DNA of 24,842 nt from UBA2883 sp050873965 (GTDB lineage: Bacteria; Cyanobacteriota; Vampirovibrionia; Gastranaerophilales; Gastranaerophilaceae): positions 1-24,842 of the forward strand of contig JBNMJS010000018.1 of assembly GCA_050873965.1 (NCBI GenBank). The letters run 5' to 3'. Shown one piece after another: positions 6,697 through 14,614 of the stretch. The position numbers were made by a program, and so were the translations under genes. Under the pieces are notes generated by a model, which was given only the letters and a program-made list of their open reading frames with translations, had not been told where the DNA came from and made no database searches. Every line of letters starts with the position of its first letter. The stretch's first letter is position 1.

Positions 6697-9193
6697 AGTA
6701 AGTGAATTAGCAAAAGAACTTGGTTTAACAAGTAAAGAAGTAATTGAGAAGTTTGCTCAATTATCTATTACTGTTAAATCTCATTCTAATGTTGTTACTC
6801 CACTTCAAGTGAGAAAACTAAAAGATTTTATCGCTGGTGGTTCAAAATTACCAAGCAAAAAACCAAAAGCATTTATTGTGAAAAAAGCAAAGAAAAAAGA
6901 ACCAGAAGCAGAAGTAAAACCAGAAGTTAAAGAAGAAAAACCTGTTGAGAAAAAAGAAGAAACACCTAAAAAGGTTGTTGAAGTTGTAAAAAAAGAACCT
7001 CCAAAAAGCAGATTAGAAATTGTTAAAAGAGTTCCTATCAAACGTGTTGAAATCGTTCAACAAGGCAACAAACGTCCTATTCAAAAACAAGTTAACCCAT
7101 CTGATTCTAAATTCAATAAAAATAGAGATAATTCAGCTAAAAACAACGATAATAGAAAAGATGGAGAAAATAACTCAGATAAGTTCAAAAAGGATAAACC
7201 AAAACGTCCTATTGAACGTCATATAATTCCACAAGATATATATGAAAATAAAGGTTTCTCAAAGAAAAAAGGTGCAGCTGATAAAAAGAAAAATAAAGAT
7301 TATAATTCTAAAAAAGAAGAACAAGAAAGAATTTCATTAGAAAAAGCAGCAGCACAACACCACAAGAAAAAAGTTCAAAAAGAAGAAGAAGTAGAACAAG
7401 TAAAATCAATTGTTGTTGATAGAGCAATGACAATTAGTGAACTTGCTGAAAAGATTCAAAAAACGCCTGCTGACATTGTTAAATTCCTTATGTTTCAAGG
7501 AATTATGGCAACTGTTAACCAACTTATTGATGTTGATGTTATCAAAAAAGTTTGTGCAGAATATGAATTAGAAGTTCTTGATGAAGATTTAGATGCTTAC
7601 ATCGAAGAAGAAATGAAAGAAGAAGAACATAAGAAAGTTCTTACCGAAGTTGATAAAAAATTATTGAAAAAACGTGCTCCAGTTGTTAGTATCATGGGAC
7701 ACGTTGACCACGGTAAAACTACATTATTAGATAGTATCCGTGCTTCTAAACACAAAATTGTTGCAACAGAGGTTGGTGGTATTACACAGTCTATTGGTGC
7801 ATACACAGTATATCTAGATAATAAAAAAGAAAAGAAAATTGTATTCGTTGATACTCCTGGTCACGAAGCATTCACAGAAATGCGTGCTAGAGGTGCGAAA
7901 GCAACAGATATAGCAATTCTTGTAGTTGCTGCTGATGATGGTATTATGCCTCAAACAATTGAAGCGATTAACCACGCAAGAGCAGCAGAAGTGCCAATTA
8001 TTGTTGCAGTAAACAAATGTGATAAACCAGGTGCTGATCCTGATAGAGTTCTTACTCAATTAACTGAACATGGTCTAATCCCTGAAGAATGGGGTGGAGA
8101 TACTATTACAGTTAAAGTTTCAGCTTTATTAGGTACAGGTATTGATGAATTATTAGAATATATTTGGTTATTAGCAGATATTAAAGATTTAAAAGCAAAT
8201 CCAAAAGCAGAAGCATCAGGTGTTGTTATTGAAGCAAACCTTGATAAAGGTAAAGGTCCTGTTGCGACACTATTAGTACAAAACGGTACATTACGTGCTG
8301 GAAACTGTATTGTAGTTGGTACTGCTTGTGGACGTGTTAGAGCATTGCTTTCAGACTCTGGTGAAAGAATCAAAGCAGCTGAACCATCTACACCAGTTGA
8401 GATATTAGGTTTATCTGAAGTACCATCTCCTGGTGAATATTTTGAAGTTGTTAAAAACGAAAAAGAAATGAAATCTATCGTTGCTGAACGTCAAGAAAAA
8501 GAACGTAACAAACGTTTAGATGCAATGCTTCCTGCTCATATCAGAAAAGAATCAGGTGCTACTGACGGTGATATTCCTCAATTGAACTTAATTATCAAAG
8601 CTGATACATACGGCTCTGCAGAGGCTGTTTCACAAGCGATAGCACAATTTGAATCAAAAGAAGTTATTACAAAAATTATTCACGTTGGTGTTGGTGACAT
8701 TTCAGAAGCCGACGTTATGTTAGCATCAGCATCAGGTGCATTAATTCTTGGATTTGGTGTTAAAGAAGACAACAATGCACTAATTGCAGCCGATAAAGAA
8801 GGTGTTGTAATTAAGAAATATGATATTATTTATCAAATCTTAGAAGATATTGAAAAGACAATGATTTCATTATTGTCACCTGAAACAAAAGAAATCGTTG
8901 TTGGTCAAGCAGAAGTTCGTCAAGTATTTACTATTGGTAAAACAATTAAAATCGCTGGTTGTTACGTTAACGAAGGTAAAATCAATCGTGCTAATACTGC
9001 TAAAATTAAAAGAGATGGCAAGGTTATATTTACTGGTAATATTGACCAACTTAAGAGATTTAAAGACGACGTTAAAGAAGTTGCACAAGGTTATGAATGT
9101 GGTATTTCTTTCGTTAAATTTAATGATGTTGAAATTGGTGATGTTGTTGAATTTACAACAACTAAAGAAATTGAAAGAACTGAATTAGAGTAA
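6680..9193 (+). CDS. infB: Translation initiation factor IF-2
   Basis: IF-2 is the GTPase that brings initiator fMet-tRNA to the 30S subunit and promotes subunit joining. The 837-residue protein starts with an IF2_N helical domain (about 1-50), followed by a long Lys/Glu-rich linker (about 60-235) and a second IF2_N domain (about 253-300). The G domain has G1 GHVDHGKTT (340-348), G3 DTPGH (391-395), G4 NKCD (445-448) and a G5 SALLGTG segment. Domains II to IV follow, with the tRNA-binding end intact. An AAAGGA site seven bases upstream, inside ylxR, fixes the ATG. No strong terminator follows; only a weak 7-bp hairpin without a T run lies at 9224-9242. Confidence 0.98.
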   Translation: MDENIRVSELAKELGLTSKEVIEKFAQLSITVKSHSNVVTPLQVRKLKDFIAGGSKLPSKKPKAFIVKKAKKKEPEAEVKPEVKEEKPVEKKEETPKKVVEVVKKEPPKSRLEIVKRVPIKRVEIVQQGNKRPIQKQVNPSDSKFNKNRDNSAKNNDNRKDGENNSDKFKKDKPKRPIERHIIPQDIYENKGFSKKKGAADKKKNKDYNSKKEEQERISLEKAAAQHHKKKVQKEEEVEQVKSIVVDRAMTISELAEKIQKTPADIVKFLMFQGIMATVNQLIDVDVIKKVCAEYELEVLDEDLDAYIEEEMKEEEHKKVLTEVDKKLLKKRAPVVSIMGHVDHGKTTLLDSIRASKHKIVATEVGGITQSIGAYTVYLDNKKEKKIVFVDTPGHEAFTEMRARGAKATDIAILVVAADDGIMPQTIEAINHARAAEVPIIVAVNKCDKPGADPDRVLTQLTEHGLIPEEWGGDTITVKVSALLGTGIDELLEYIWLLADIKDLKANPKAEASGVVIEANLDKGKGPVATLLVQNGTLRAGNCIVVGTACGRVRALLSDSGERIKAAEPSTPVEILGLSEVPSPGEYFEVVKNEKEMKSIVAERQEKERNKRLDAMLPAHIRKESGATDGDIPQLNLIIKADTYGSAEAVSQAIAQFESKEVITKIIHVGVGDISEADVMLASASGALILGFGVKEDNNALIAADKEGVVIKKYDIIYQILEDIEKTMISLLSPETKEIVVGQAEVRQVFTIGKTIKIAGCYVNEGKINRANTAKIKRDGKVIFTGNIDQLKRFKDDVKEVAQGYECGISFVKFNDVEIGDVVEFTTTKEIERTELE

Positions 9194-9231
9194 TTAATCT
9201 AATTTACAAAATAAGATAAATATAACAACAT

Positions 9232-9492
9232 TTATTGTTGTTGATTTGGGGTATTATATTTTTTATTATAATTAAATTCCCAATCTTTTTTAGTTTTTAT
9301 TATATTTGTATGCAATATATGCGAATACTTTTCTAATAAAAATGTTATATTCACTAAGTCATTATATTTGATTGAATCTAAACCATTTTCTATAAAATTA
9401 TGCACTATTCTTGAGAAAGTATCTACATAACTGCTATAATTTGATAATTTCTGAATATTCATATCCATTATATCTATTTTACTTGATTTCAT
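9232..9492 (-). CDS. Small hypothetical protein, helical
   Basis: This 86-residue protein is not one I recognise. It is polar and predicted helical, with no membrane segment, signal peptide or cysteine motif, and ends in NQQQ. A ribosome binding site AAAGGTG (minus strand, 9498-9505) sits five bases before the ATG. A well-formed promoter, TTGACC-N17-TATAAT, lies upstream at 9533-9561. Promoter plus ribosome binding site make it a credible gene despite its size. It ends 38 bases from the infB stop (convergent) and diverges from rbfA. Confidence 0.6.
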   Translation of the reverse strand: MKSSKIDIMDMNIQKLSNYSSYVDTFSRIVHNFIENGLDSIKYNDLVNITFLLEKYSHILHTNIIKTKKDWEFNYNKKYNTPNQQQ

Positions 9493-9532
9493 AACAACAC
9501 CTTTTTATTATATTTTCCGTTATTTATATTTT

Positions 9533-9561
9533 ATTATAGAACATTTTTATTTAATGGTCAA
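9533..9561 (-). promoter_or_regulatory. Minus-strand promoter of the 86-residue gene
   Basis: Read on the minus strand, TTGACC (9561-9556) and TATAAT (9538-9533) are separated by 17 bases, which is near-consensus. Its -35 overlaps the -35 of the rbfA promoter on the other strand. Confidence 0.65.
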
Positions 9562-9583
9562 ATATCCATTTCTTTGTTATAAT
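9555..9583 (+). promoter_or_regulatory. Promoter of rbfA-truB
   Basis: TGGTCA (9555-9560), a 17-base spacer and TATAAT (9578-9583) with TG one base upstream form an extended -10 promoter. The leader to rbfA is about 70 bases and contains a small hairpin, TTGAAG with CTTCAA. Confidence 0.65.
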
Positions 9584-9660
9584 GACTATAACGAAGATTT
9601 GAAGAAATATATAAACTTCAATATCTAAAAGGTAACAATAACAATTCAAAGGAAATAAAA

Positions 9661-10008
9661 ATGACTTTAAGAAACGAAAGAGTTAGAAAAGAACTTATGC
9701 GTGAAATCTCTGATATTTTAAGAAAAGAAGTTAGAGGTTTGGAAGGTGTTGTATCTATTGTAAATGTAGAAGTTTCTCATGATAACTCTTACGCAAAAGT
9801 TGTTTATAGTGTTTTGGGTAGTCCAGAACAAATAGAAAAAGATAAAGCAGTTATTGAAAAAAATACCCCAAGAATTAGATATGAAGTTGGTAAAAGAATA
9901 CGTTTAAGATTAACTCCAGAACTTCGTTTTGTTTTTTCTGATTGTTTAGAACAAGGTTCTCGTGTAACTGAATTGATTAACAAAATCTCTAGAGGCGAGA
10001 TAAAATAA
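9661..10008 (+). CDS. rbfA: 30S ribosome-binding factor A
   Basis: RbfA is a small KH-fold assembly factor that binds 16S rRNA of the immature 30S subunit. The 115-residue protein shows the family layout: a basic N-terminal helix (RNERVRKELMREISDIL), a strand region with VSIVNVEVSHDNSYAKVVYSV split around residue 38, and the C-terminal RIRLRLTPELRFVFSD block. AAAGGA at 9648-9653 places the ATG. Its stop codon is directly followed by the truB ATG, so the two are very likely co-translated. rbfA next to truB is a common bacterial arrangement; here the pair has its own promoter instead of depending on infB transcription. Confidence 0.96.
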   Translation: MTLRNERVRKELMREISDILRKEVRGLEGVVSIVNVEVSHDNSYAKVVYSVLGSPEQIEKDKAVIEKNTPRIRYEVGKRIRLRLTPELRFVFSDCLEQGSRVTELINKISRGEIK

Positions 10009-10866
10009 ATGTTCGGTTTCTTAAATGTATATAAGCCTGTTGGAATGACATCACACGATGTTGTTGCCATACTTAGACGTGTTACTAAAATAAAACAAAT
10101 AGGTCATACCGGCACACTAGATCCATTTGCAGAGGGTGTTTTACCTATTTGCATTGGTAAATCAACTAGATTAATTCAATATTTAGAAGATGATAAAGCC
10201 TATATTGGCACATTTTGTTTCGGCAAATCAACTTCAACTTATGATATAGAAGGAGATACTGTTGAAACATTTACAGAAAAAGTTACACAAACTGATATAG
10301 AAAATATTTTGAATAATTTTGAGGGCGAAATAGAACAAATACCACCTATTTATTCGGCAATAAAAGTTAATGGCAAAAAATTATATGATTATGCTCGAGA
10401 GGGTAAAACTGTAGAAATTAAATCTAGGAAAGTTTTTATTGAAAAGATAGAGTTAAAATCATTTGATGAAGAAAATCAAATTGCACAAATTTATATAAAA
10501 TGTTCTAAAGGTACTTATATCAGAAGTATAGCCAATGATATGGGTAAAAAACTAAATAATGGTTGCTACCTATCAAAATTACAAAGAGTACAAGCAGGGA
10601 AATTTTTTGTTGAAAATGCAACAAAATTAGAAAATTTCAAAACAAAAGAAGATGTTGAAAATAAACTAATAAACCCATTAGAATATTTACCTCAACAACG
10701 ACAAGAACTAAATGAAATTGAATATGAAAGAATTTCACATGGTATGCCAATATACAATAGAATTGATGCTAAAAATGGTATTGTGATACTTTCAAAACAA
10801 AATAATTTAATTGCTATTGCAGAAGTCGCTGACAACGGTTTAAAAGCAAAAAAAGTATTTATATAG
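10009..10866 (+). CDS. truB: tRNA pseudouridine(55) synthase
   Basis: TruB converts U55 of the T loop of most tRNAs to pseudouridine. The catalytic Asp is D38 in GHTGTLDP (32-39). The conserved YSAIKVNGKKLYDYAREG block (about residues 118-135) and the CSKGTYIRSIANDMG block (about 165-179) are intact. The C-terminal part is a PUA-like region. Length (285) is normal. The start codon follows the rbfA stop with no gap and no strong ribosome binding site, so translation probably depends on coupling to rbfA. Its last eight bases overlap the 3' end of the convergent nucleotidyltransferase gene. Confidence 0.97.
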   Translation: MFGFLNVYKPVGMTSHDVVAILRRVTKIKQIGHTGTLDPFAEGVLPICIGKSTRLIQYLEDDKAYIGTFCFGKSTSTYDIEGDTVETFTEKVTQTDIENILNNFEGEIEQIPPIYSAIKVNGKKLYDYAREGKTVEIKSRKVFIEKIELKSFDEENQIAQIYIKCSKGTYIRSIANDMGKKLNNGCYLSKLQRVQAGKFFVENATKLENFKTKEDVENKLINPLEYLPQQRQELNEIEYERISHGMPIYNRIDAKNGIVILSKQNNLIAIAEVADNGLKAKKVFI

Positions 10867-11176
10867 AAGAATTATCTTTTCTTATATAAAAAATTTTTCC
10901 ATATTTATCTATACTTTCTTTAATTGCACAATCTTCTAATGTTGAATAATTAATAATATCAAATTTATATGGAGTAGGTAAATCATCAAGTTCGCCAGCT
11001 ATTTTATAAAAGGCTTCACTATTTTTTGTTAAAATAGCAAAATCAATATCTGAACCATTATGATATGTTCCTTTTGCTCTAGAACCAAAAATTATAACTT
11101 TTTCGATATCATTCTTCTTTAAAAAATAATTATATAAATCTTTTATTGTTCTTTCAGGTAAACCAAAATTTTCCAC
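10859..11176 (-). CDS. MNT-type minimal nucleotidyltransferase
   Basis: This 105-residue protein is a minimal nucleotidyltransferase of the HI0073/MntA type. It has the GS-R motif (31-33), the SDID pair of metal-binding aspartates (D43, D45) and a third Asp in KFDIIN (D73). Related proteins form two-gene modules with HEPN-like helical partners; in characterised MntA/HepT pairs the transferase adds AMP to the partner. The start is GTG, placed by AAAGGA six bases upstream. Its first base is the last base of the TAG ending the partner's reading frame, so the two were built to be coupled. It overlaps truB by eight bases. The enzymatic residues look intact, unlike the partner gene. Confidence 0.85.
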   Translation of the reverse strand: MENFGLPERTIKDLYNYFLKKNDIEKVIIFGSRAKGTYHNGSDIDFAILTKNSEAFYKIAGELDDLPTPYKFDIINYSTLEDCAIKESIDKYGKIFYIRKDNSSI

Positions 11177-11268
11177 TAAAATTCCTTTATTTGTTCTGCG
11201 AAATTCTTAAGTTCTTCATAATATATATCACTAATTCGTTCTATTATTTTATTAACTTTATCCATATT
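11176..11268 (-). pseudogene. In-frame C-terminal remainder of the HEPN-like gene
   Basis: Directly after the amber codon, in the same frame, 30 sense codons (starting NMDKVNKIIERISD, ending EQIKEF) run to a second TAG at 11176-11178. They match the amphipathic last helix expected for the family, giving a full length of about 130 residues. No frameshift separates the parts; a single base change would restore the gene. The final TAG shares its G with the GTG start of the nucleotidyltransferase. Confidence 0.7.
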
Positions 11269-11568
11269 CTATTCATATGAACTAGCATTTCTATCATTTA
11301 AGATATCAATCCAAATCTGACCATTTTTTATAATATTTGAATTAAATGCAGTTTTTATTACATCACGTGGCGTATAAACTTCAATACCTTTTGTTAATAA
11401 ATAATCTTTCAAAATTTTCCAAGAAAGTTCAAAACATACTTCAAAAGATTGTACTAACGCCATATGTATAATTACATCATTTTTATTTTTATTATATGTC
11501 TCAATAACATCTGATAAAATAGTAAAAGATTTATTAAAATTTTCAATACGTTCTTCTAATCTAGTCAT
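11269..11568 (-). CDS. HEPN-like nucleotidyltransferase substrate-binding protein, truncated
   Basis: This frame encodes 99 residues of the HI0074-type helical partner of minimal nucleotidyltransferases. Family marks are the central SFEVCFELSWKILKDYLL helix (about 41-58), the Pro-Arg-Asp-Val-Ile-Lys turn (67-72), and the W-x-DIL-x-DRN segment. Family members, as I recall them, read RNxxSH near the end; here it is RNASSY (93-98), so the His of that position is Tyr. Translation then stops at TAG (11269-11271), although the same frame continues for 30 family-like codons. Upstream there is no ribosome binding site; TACAAT lies nine bases before the ATG, so the mRNA may be leaderless. It is either an inactivated gene or one that needs readthrough. 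Confidence 0.75.
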   Translation of the reverse strand: MTRLEERIENFNKSFTILSDVIETYNKNKNDVIIHMALVQSFEVCFELSWKILKDYLLTKGIEVYTPRDVIKTAFNSNIIKNGQIWIDILNDRNASSYE

Positions 11569-11577
11569 AGCAATACG

Positions 11578-11606
11578 ATTGTAAATAAAATTTATACAAA
11601 TTACAA
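11578..11606 (-). promoter_or_regulatory. Promoter of the HEPN/nucleotidyltransferase pair
   Basis: On the minus strand, TTGTAA (11606-11601), a 17-base spacer and TACAAT (11583-11578) precede the ATG at 11568 by nine bases. No Shine-Dalgarno site fits, so transcription probably starts at or next to the start codon. Confidence 0.5.
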
Positions 11607-11617
11607 ATATATTAAGA

Positions 11618-11645
11618 AAAGAGCAAGGTATTAACCTTGCTCTTT
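11618..11645 (-). terminator. Rho-independent terminator after valS
   Basis: A 12-bp stem (11618-11629 with 11634-11645, loop ATTA) containing GAGCAAGG lies 19 bases past the valS stop. On the minus strand it runs into TTTTCTTAAT. The other direction is also T-rich, so it could work both ways. Confidence 0.8.
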
Positions 11646-11664
11646 ATCTTATTTTTTATATTTA

Positions 11665-14319
11665 TTATTCTGATAAAGATTTAATCAAATCTTTAATTAC
11701 ATTCTCTTGAGTTGTTAATTCCTCTATTCTTGCTTTTGTTTGTTCAATTAATTCTTTAGGAGCATTAGCAACGAATTTTTCATTTTTCATTCTACCTTCT
11801 AAAGAATTCTTTTCATTTGTCAATTTAGACATTTTCTTTTCTTGTCTAGCAATTTCAGCTTTAATATCAATCAAATCAGCAAGTGGAACAATAAGTTTAG
11901 ATGAAGATACAACTGCTGCAGCAGACTTTGGTGGAAGTGGTGCATCAGCATCATTGTATGTAATCTCATTAACTTTTGCCATTCTATGAATATAAGATTC
12001 AATTGCTTCAAAAATAGCTTTTTCTTCTTTATCTGCCCTGATTTCAACATTAATATTTGTTGAAGTAGGAATATTGAAACTTTGTCTTAGGTTTCTTAAT
12101 GATGTAATTGTATCAAACACAAGTTCCATTTGTTGTGCTTCTTTTGCAAATGCCAATTTTTCATCATATACAGGATAATCTGAAACAATGATTGCAGATG
12201 TCTTACAACTGTCTGCTTTTGGTATCAATTGCCATACTTCTTCTGTTATATGTGGCATAATTGGGTGTAACATTCTCAAAGACATATCAAGAACATATCT
12301 TAAAACTCTTTGTGTATTTGCTTTTAAATTTTCATCTCTCAATTGAATTTTAGCGATTTCAACATACCAATCACAATATGAATTCCAGAAGAAATCATAT
12401 AATACGTGTGCTGTTTCACCGATTCTAAAGTTTTCAATATTATTATTAACAAGTTTTGCAGTTGAATTTAATTTATCCAAAATCCATTTATCTGCAATTG
12501 TCAAATTACTGAAATCAATATCTTTGCCATCAACACCATCTAAATTCATCAATACAAATCTTGATGCATTCCAAATCTTGTTAGCAAAGTTTCTTCCATA
12601 TTCGAACTTGTCATCACTTACTTTAATATCTTGTCCACCATAAGTACATAATGATGTCATTGTGAATCTCAAAGCATCACAACCATATTTATCAATAATC
12701 TGAACAGGATCAATTGTATTACCTTTAGATTTTGACATTTTTTGACCTTTTTCATCTCTGATAAGACCATGAATATATACAACAGGGAATGGTGCTTTTC
12801 CAGTAAATTCCAAGCCCATTGTAATCATTCTTGCTACCCAGAAGAAAATAATATCAAAACCTGTTACAAGAACAGATGTAGGATAGAATTTTTTGAAATC
12901 ATCTGTATCACTATTAGGGAATCCCATTGTTGAGAACGGCCATAATCCAGAAGAGAACCAAGTATCAAGACAATCTGATTCTTGAGTATATTTTGATGGA
13001 TCTGGATTTTCTTTTGCTACAACAATTTCACCTGTTTCATTGTTATAATATGCTGGGATTTGATGTCCCCACCAGATTTGACGAGAAATACACCAATCAC
13101 GAATATTTTCCATCCAGCCTAAATAATCTTTTTCCCAACGTTGAGGAACAAATTTTATACGACCATCTTTAACGGCTTTAACTGCTTCTTCTGCTAACGG
13201 TTTCATTTTAACAAACCATTGTTCAGAAAGAAGTGGTTCAATTGTAGTGCCACAACGTTGACATTTACCAACATTATGTTCATGATCTTTTGTTCTTAGC
13301 AAGAAATGATTATATTCAAGCATACCAACAATCTTTTCTCTTGCTTCATATCTATCTAATCCATGAAATTCTTGAGGAACTTCTCCACAAGCTTTCATCT
13401 TACCTTCTTCATCAATAACCCAAATTGGTTTCATATTATGACGTTTACCAACTTCATAATCGTTTGGATCGTGTGCTGGAGTAATTTTAACAGCACCAGT
13501 ACCGAAGTTTCTATCAACATATTCATCAGCAATAATAGGAATTTCTCTACCTGAAAGAGGAATAATTACTGTTTTACCAATAAGTTCAGAATATTTTTTA
13601 TCATCTGGATGAACAGCAATTGCAACATCACCAAAAATAGTTTCAGGTCTTGTTGTTGCAACAATAATTGCACCTGCTTCATTCTTTAATGGATAAGAAA
13701 TTTCCCATAAATGACCTTGTTCTGTTTTATATTCTGTTTCAATATCAGAAATAGCAGATTGACAACGAGGACACCAATTTACAATATATGAACCTTTATA
13801 GATTAAACCTTTATTATAAAGAGTTACGAAAACTTCTTTAACAGCATCTGAACAACCTTTATCGAAAGTAAATCTTTCTCTTGAACGGTCAAATGATGCA
13901 CCTAATCTCTTAAATTGGTTAAGAATAGCAGATTTATGTTCATTAGTCCATTCCCAAGTTTTTTCAATAAACTTTTCACGTCCTAAATCATGACGAGTAA
14001 GACCTTCTTTTGCAAGCTGTTTTTCAACAACATTTTGAGTTGCAAGTCCTGCGTGGTCTGTACCTGGAATCCATAATGCTTCATAACCACTCATTCTATG
14101 ATAACGTGTAAGAATATCTTGTAATGTTCCATCTAATGCGTGTCCCATGTGCAATACACCTGTTACGTTAGGAGGTGGAATTACAATTGAATAAGGTGGT
14201 TTTTTACTTTTTGCATCTGCTTTAAAGTATTCATGGTCTTCCCAAAATTTATAAATTCTTTCCTCTGTTTCTTGTGCATTATATACAGTAGGCAAATCTT
14301 CTATTTTTGTTTTTGTCAT
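11665..14319 (-). CDS. valS: Valine--tRNA ligase
   Basis: ValRS charges tRNA-Val and edits mischarged threonine. The 884-residue class Ia enzyme has the HIGH-type signature HMGH (57-60), the KMSKS loop (about 526-530), and a CP1 editing insertion between them. Two CxxC-type knuckles (NWCPRCQ and KCQRCGT) lie in the insertion. The anticodon-binding domain is followed by the C-terminal coiled coil (about 815-884) typical of ValRS. The ATG is preceded at eight bases by AGAGGA. I see no T-box element upstream: the gap to a plausible -10 region (near 14351-14356) is only about 30 bases. A terminator follows at 11618-11645, so the gene seems to stand alone. Confidence 0.97.
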   Translation of the reverse strand: MTKTKIEDLPTVYNAQETEERIYKFWEDHEYFKADAKSKKPPYSIVIPPPNVTGVLHMGHALDGTLQDILTRYHRMSGYEALWIPGTDHAGLATQNVVEKQLAKEGLTRHDLGREKFIEKTWEWTNEHKSAILNQFKRLGASFDRSRERFTFDKGCSDAVKEVFVTLYNKGLIYKGSYIVNWCPRCQSAISDIETEYKTEQGHLWEISYPLKNEAGAIIVATTRPETIFGDVAIAVHPDDKKYSELIGKTVIIPLSGREIPIIADEYVDRNFGTGAVKITPAHDPNDYEVGKRHNMKPIWVIDEEGKMKACGEVPQEFHGLDRYEAREKIVGMLEYNHFLLRTKDHEHNVGKCQRCGTTIEPLLSEQWFVKMKPLAEEAVKAVKDGRIKFVPQRWEKDYLGWMENIRDWCISRQIWWGHQIPAYYNNETGEIVVAKENPDPSKYTQESDCLDTWFSSGLWPFSTMGFPNSDTDDFKKFYPTSVLVTGFDIIFFWVARMITMGLEFTGKAPFPVVYIHGLIRDEKGQKMSKSKGNTIDPVQIIDKYGCDALRFTMTSLCTYGGQDIKVSDDKFEYGRNFANKIWNASRFVLMNLDGVDGKDIDFSNLTIADKWILDKLNSTAKLVNNNIENFRIGETAHVLYDFFWNSYCDWYVEIAKIQLRDENLKANTQRVLRYVLDMSLRMLHPIMPHITEEVWQLIPKADSCKTSAIIVSDYPVYDEKLAFAKEAQQMELVFDTITSLRNLRQSFNIPTSTNINVEIRADKEEKAIFEAIESYIHRMAKVNEITYNDADAPLPPKSAAAVVSSSKLIVPLADLIDIKAEIARQEKKMSKLTNEKNSLEGRMKNEKFVANAPKELIEQTKARIEELTTQENVIKDLIKSLSE

Positions 14320-14470
14320 CGATTAAGTCCTCTTCATAATTCTATTTCTTAATATATAGATTAGCACAAAAATACTTTATTAATTACCCTTTCATATCTA
14401 TTGATTTATGCTTTTGTTAAGAAATATTAAAATTATCATTCAAAAAAGGCAATTTTTTTAAAGTGAATTA

Positions 14471-14488
14471 CTTTATAAAAGTATAAAG
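14471..14488. repeat. Perfect 7-bp inverted repeat
   Basis: CTTTATA (14471-14477), loop AAAG, TATAAAG (14482-14488). It lies just upstream of the orphan terminator and could be the first hairpin of a small RNA or part of its promoter (TATAAA). Confidence 0.45.
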
Positions 14489-14512
14489 CTCTCTCTTCTT
14501 ATTTAAACGGAC

Positions 14513-14539
14513 AGACCTTGATAACAAGGTCTTTTTTTT
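14513..14539 (+). terminator. Rho-independent terminator with no gene upstream
   Basis: AGACCTTG (14513-14520), loop ATAA, CAAGGTCT (14525-14532) and a run of eight T form a strong plus-strand terminator. The nearest upstream gene (valS) points the other way, so it must end an unannotated plus-strand transcript or insulate nadA. Confidence 0.85.
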
Positions 14540-14552
14540 ATGCTTAGATTTA

Positions 14553-14582
14553 TTGTTTACTTATTATCATTTGTTGTATAAT
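14553..14582 (+). promoter_or_regulatory. Promoter of the nadA-rlmB-sigma operon
   Basis: TTGTTT (14553-14558), an 18-base spacer and a perfect TATAAT (14577-14582) lie 32 bases before the nadA start and after the orphan terminator. Confidence 0.6.
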
Positions 14583-14614
14583 GTTAAAAAGTATATTATA
14601 TAAGAGCCGTTTGT

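Noticed and set aside
6805..8373. Several minus-strand frames opposite infB
   Set aside because: Shadows of the IF-2 reading frame without ribosome binding sites or recognisable domains.
8898..9188. 96-residue plus-strand frame inside the 3' end of infB
   Set aside because: Out-of-frame shadow with a Leu/Lys-rich translation; IF-2 is intact across it.
12742..13554. Plus-strand frames opposite valS
   Set aside because: Antisense to conserved ValRS domains, with no promoter or ribosome binding site.
14320..14540. T-box leader for valS
   Set aside because: The region before valS on its strand is short and promoter-like, and the terminator there faces the other way.
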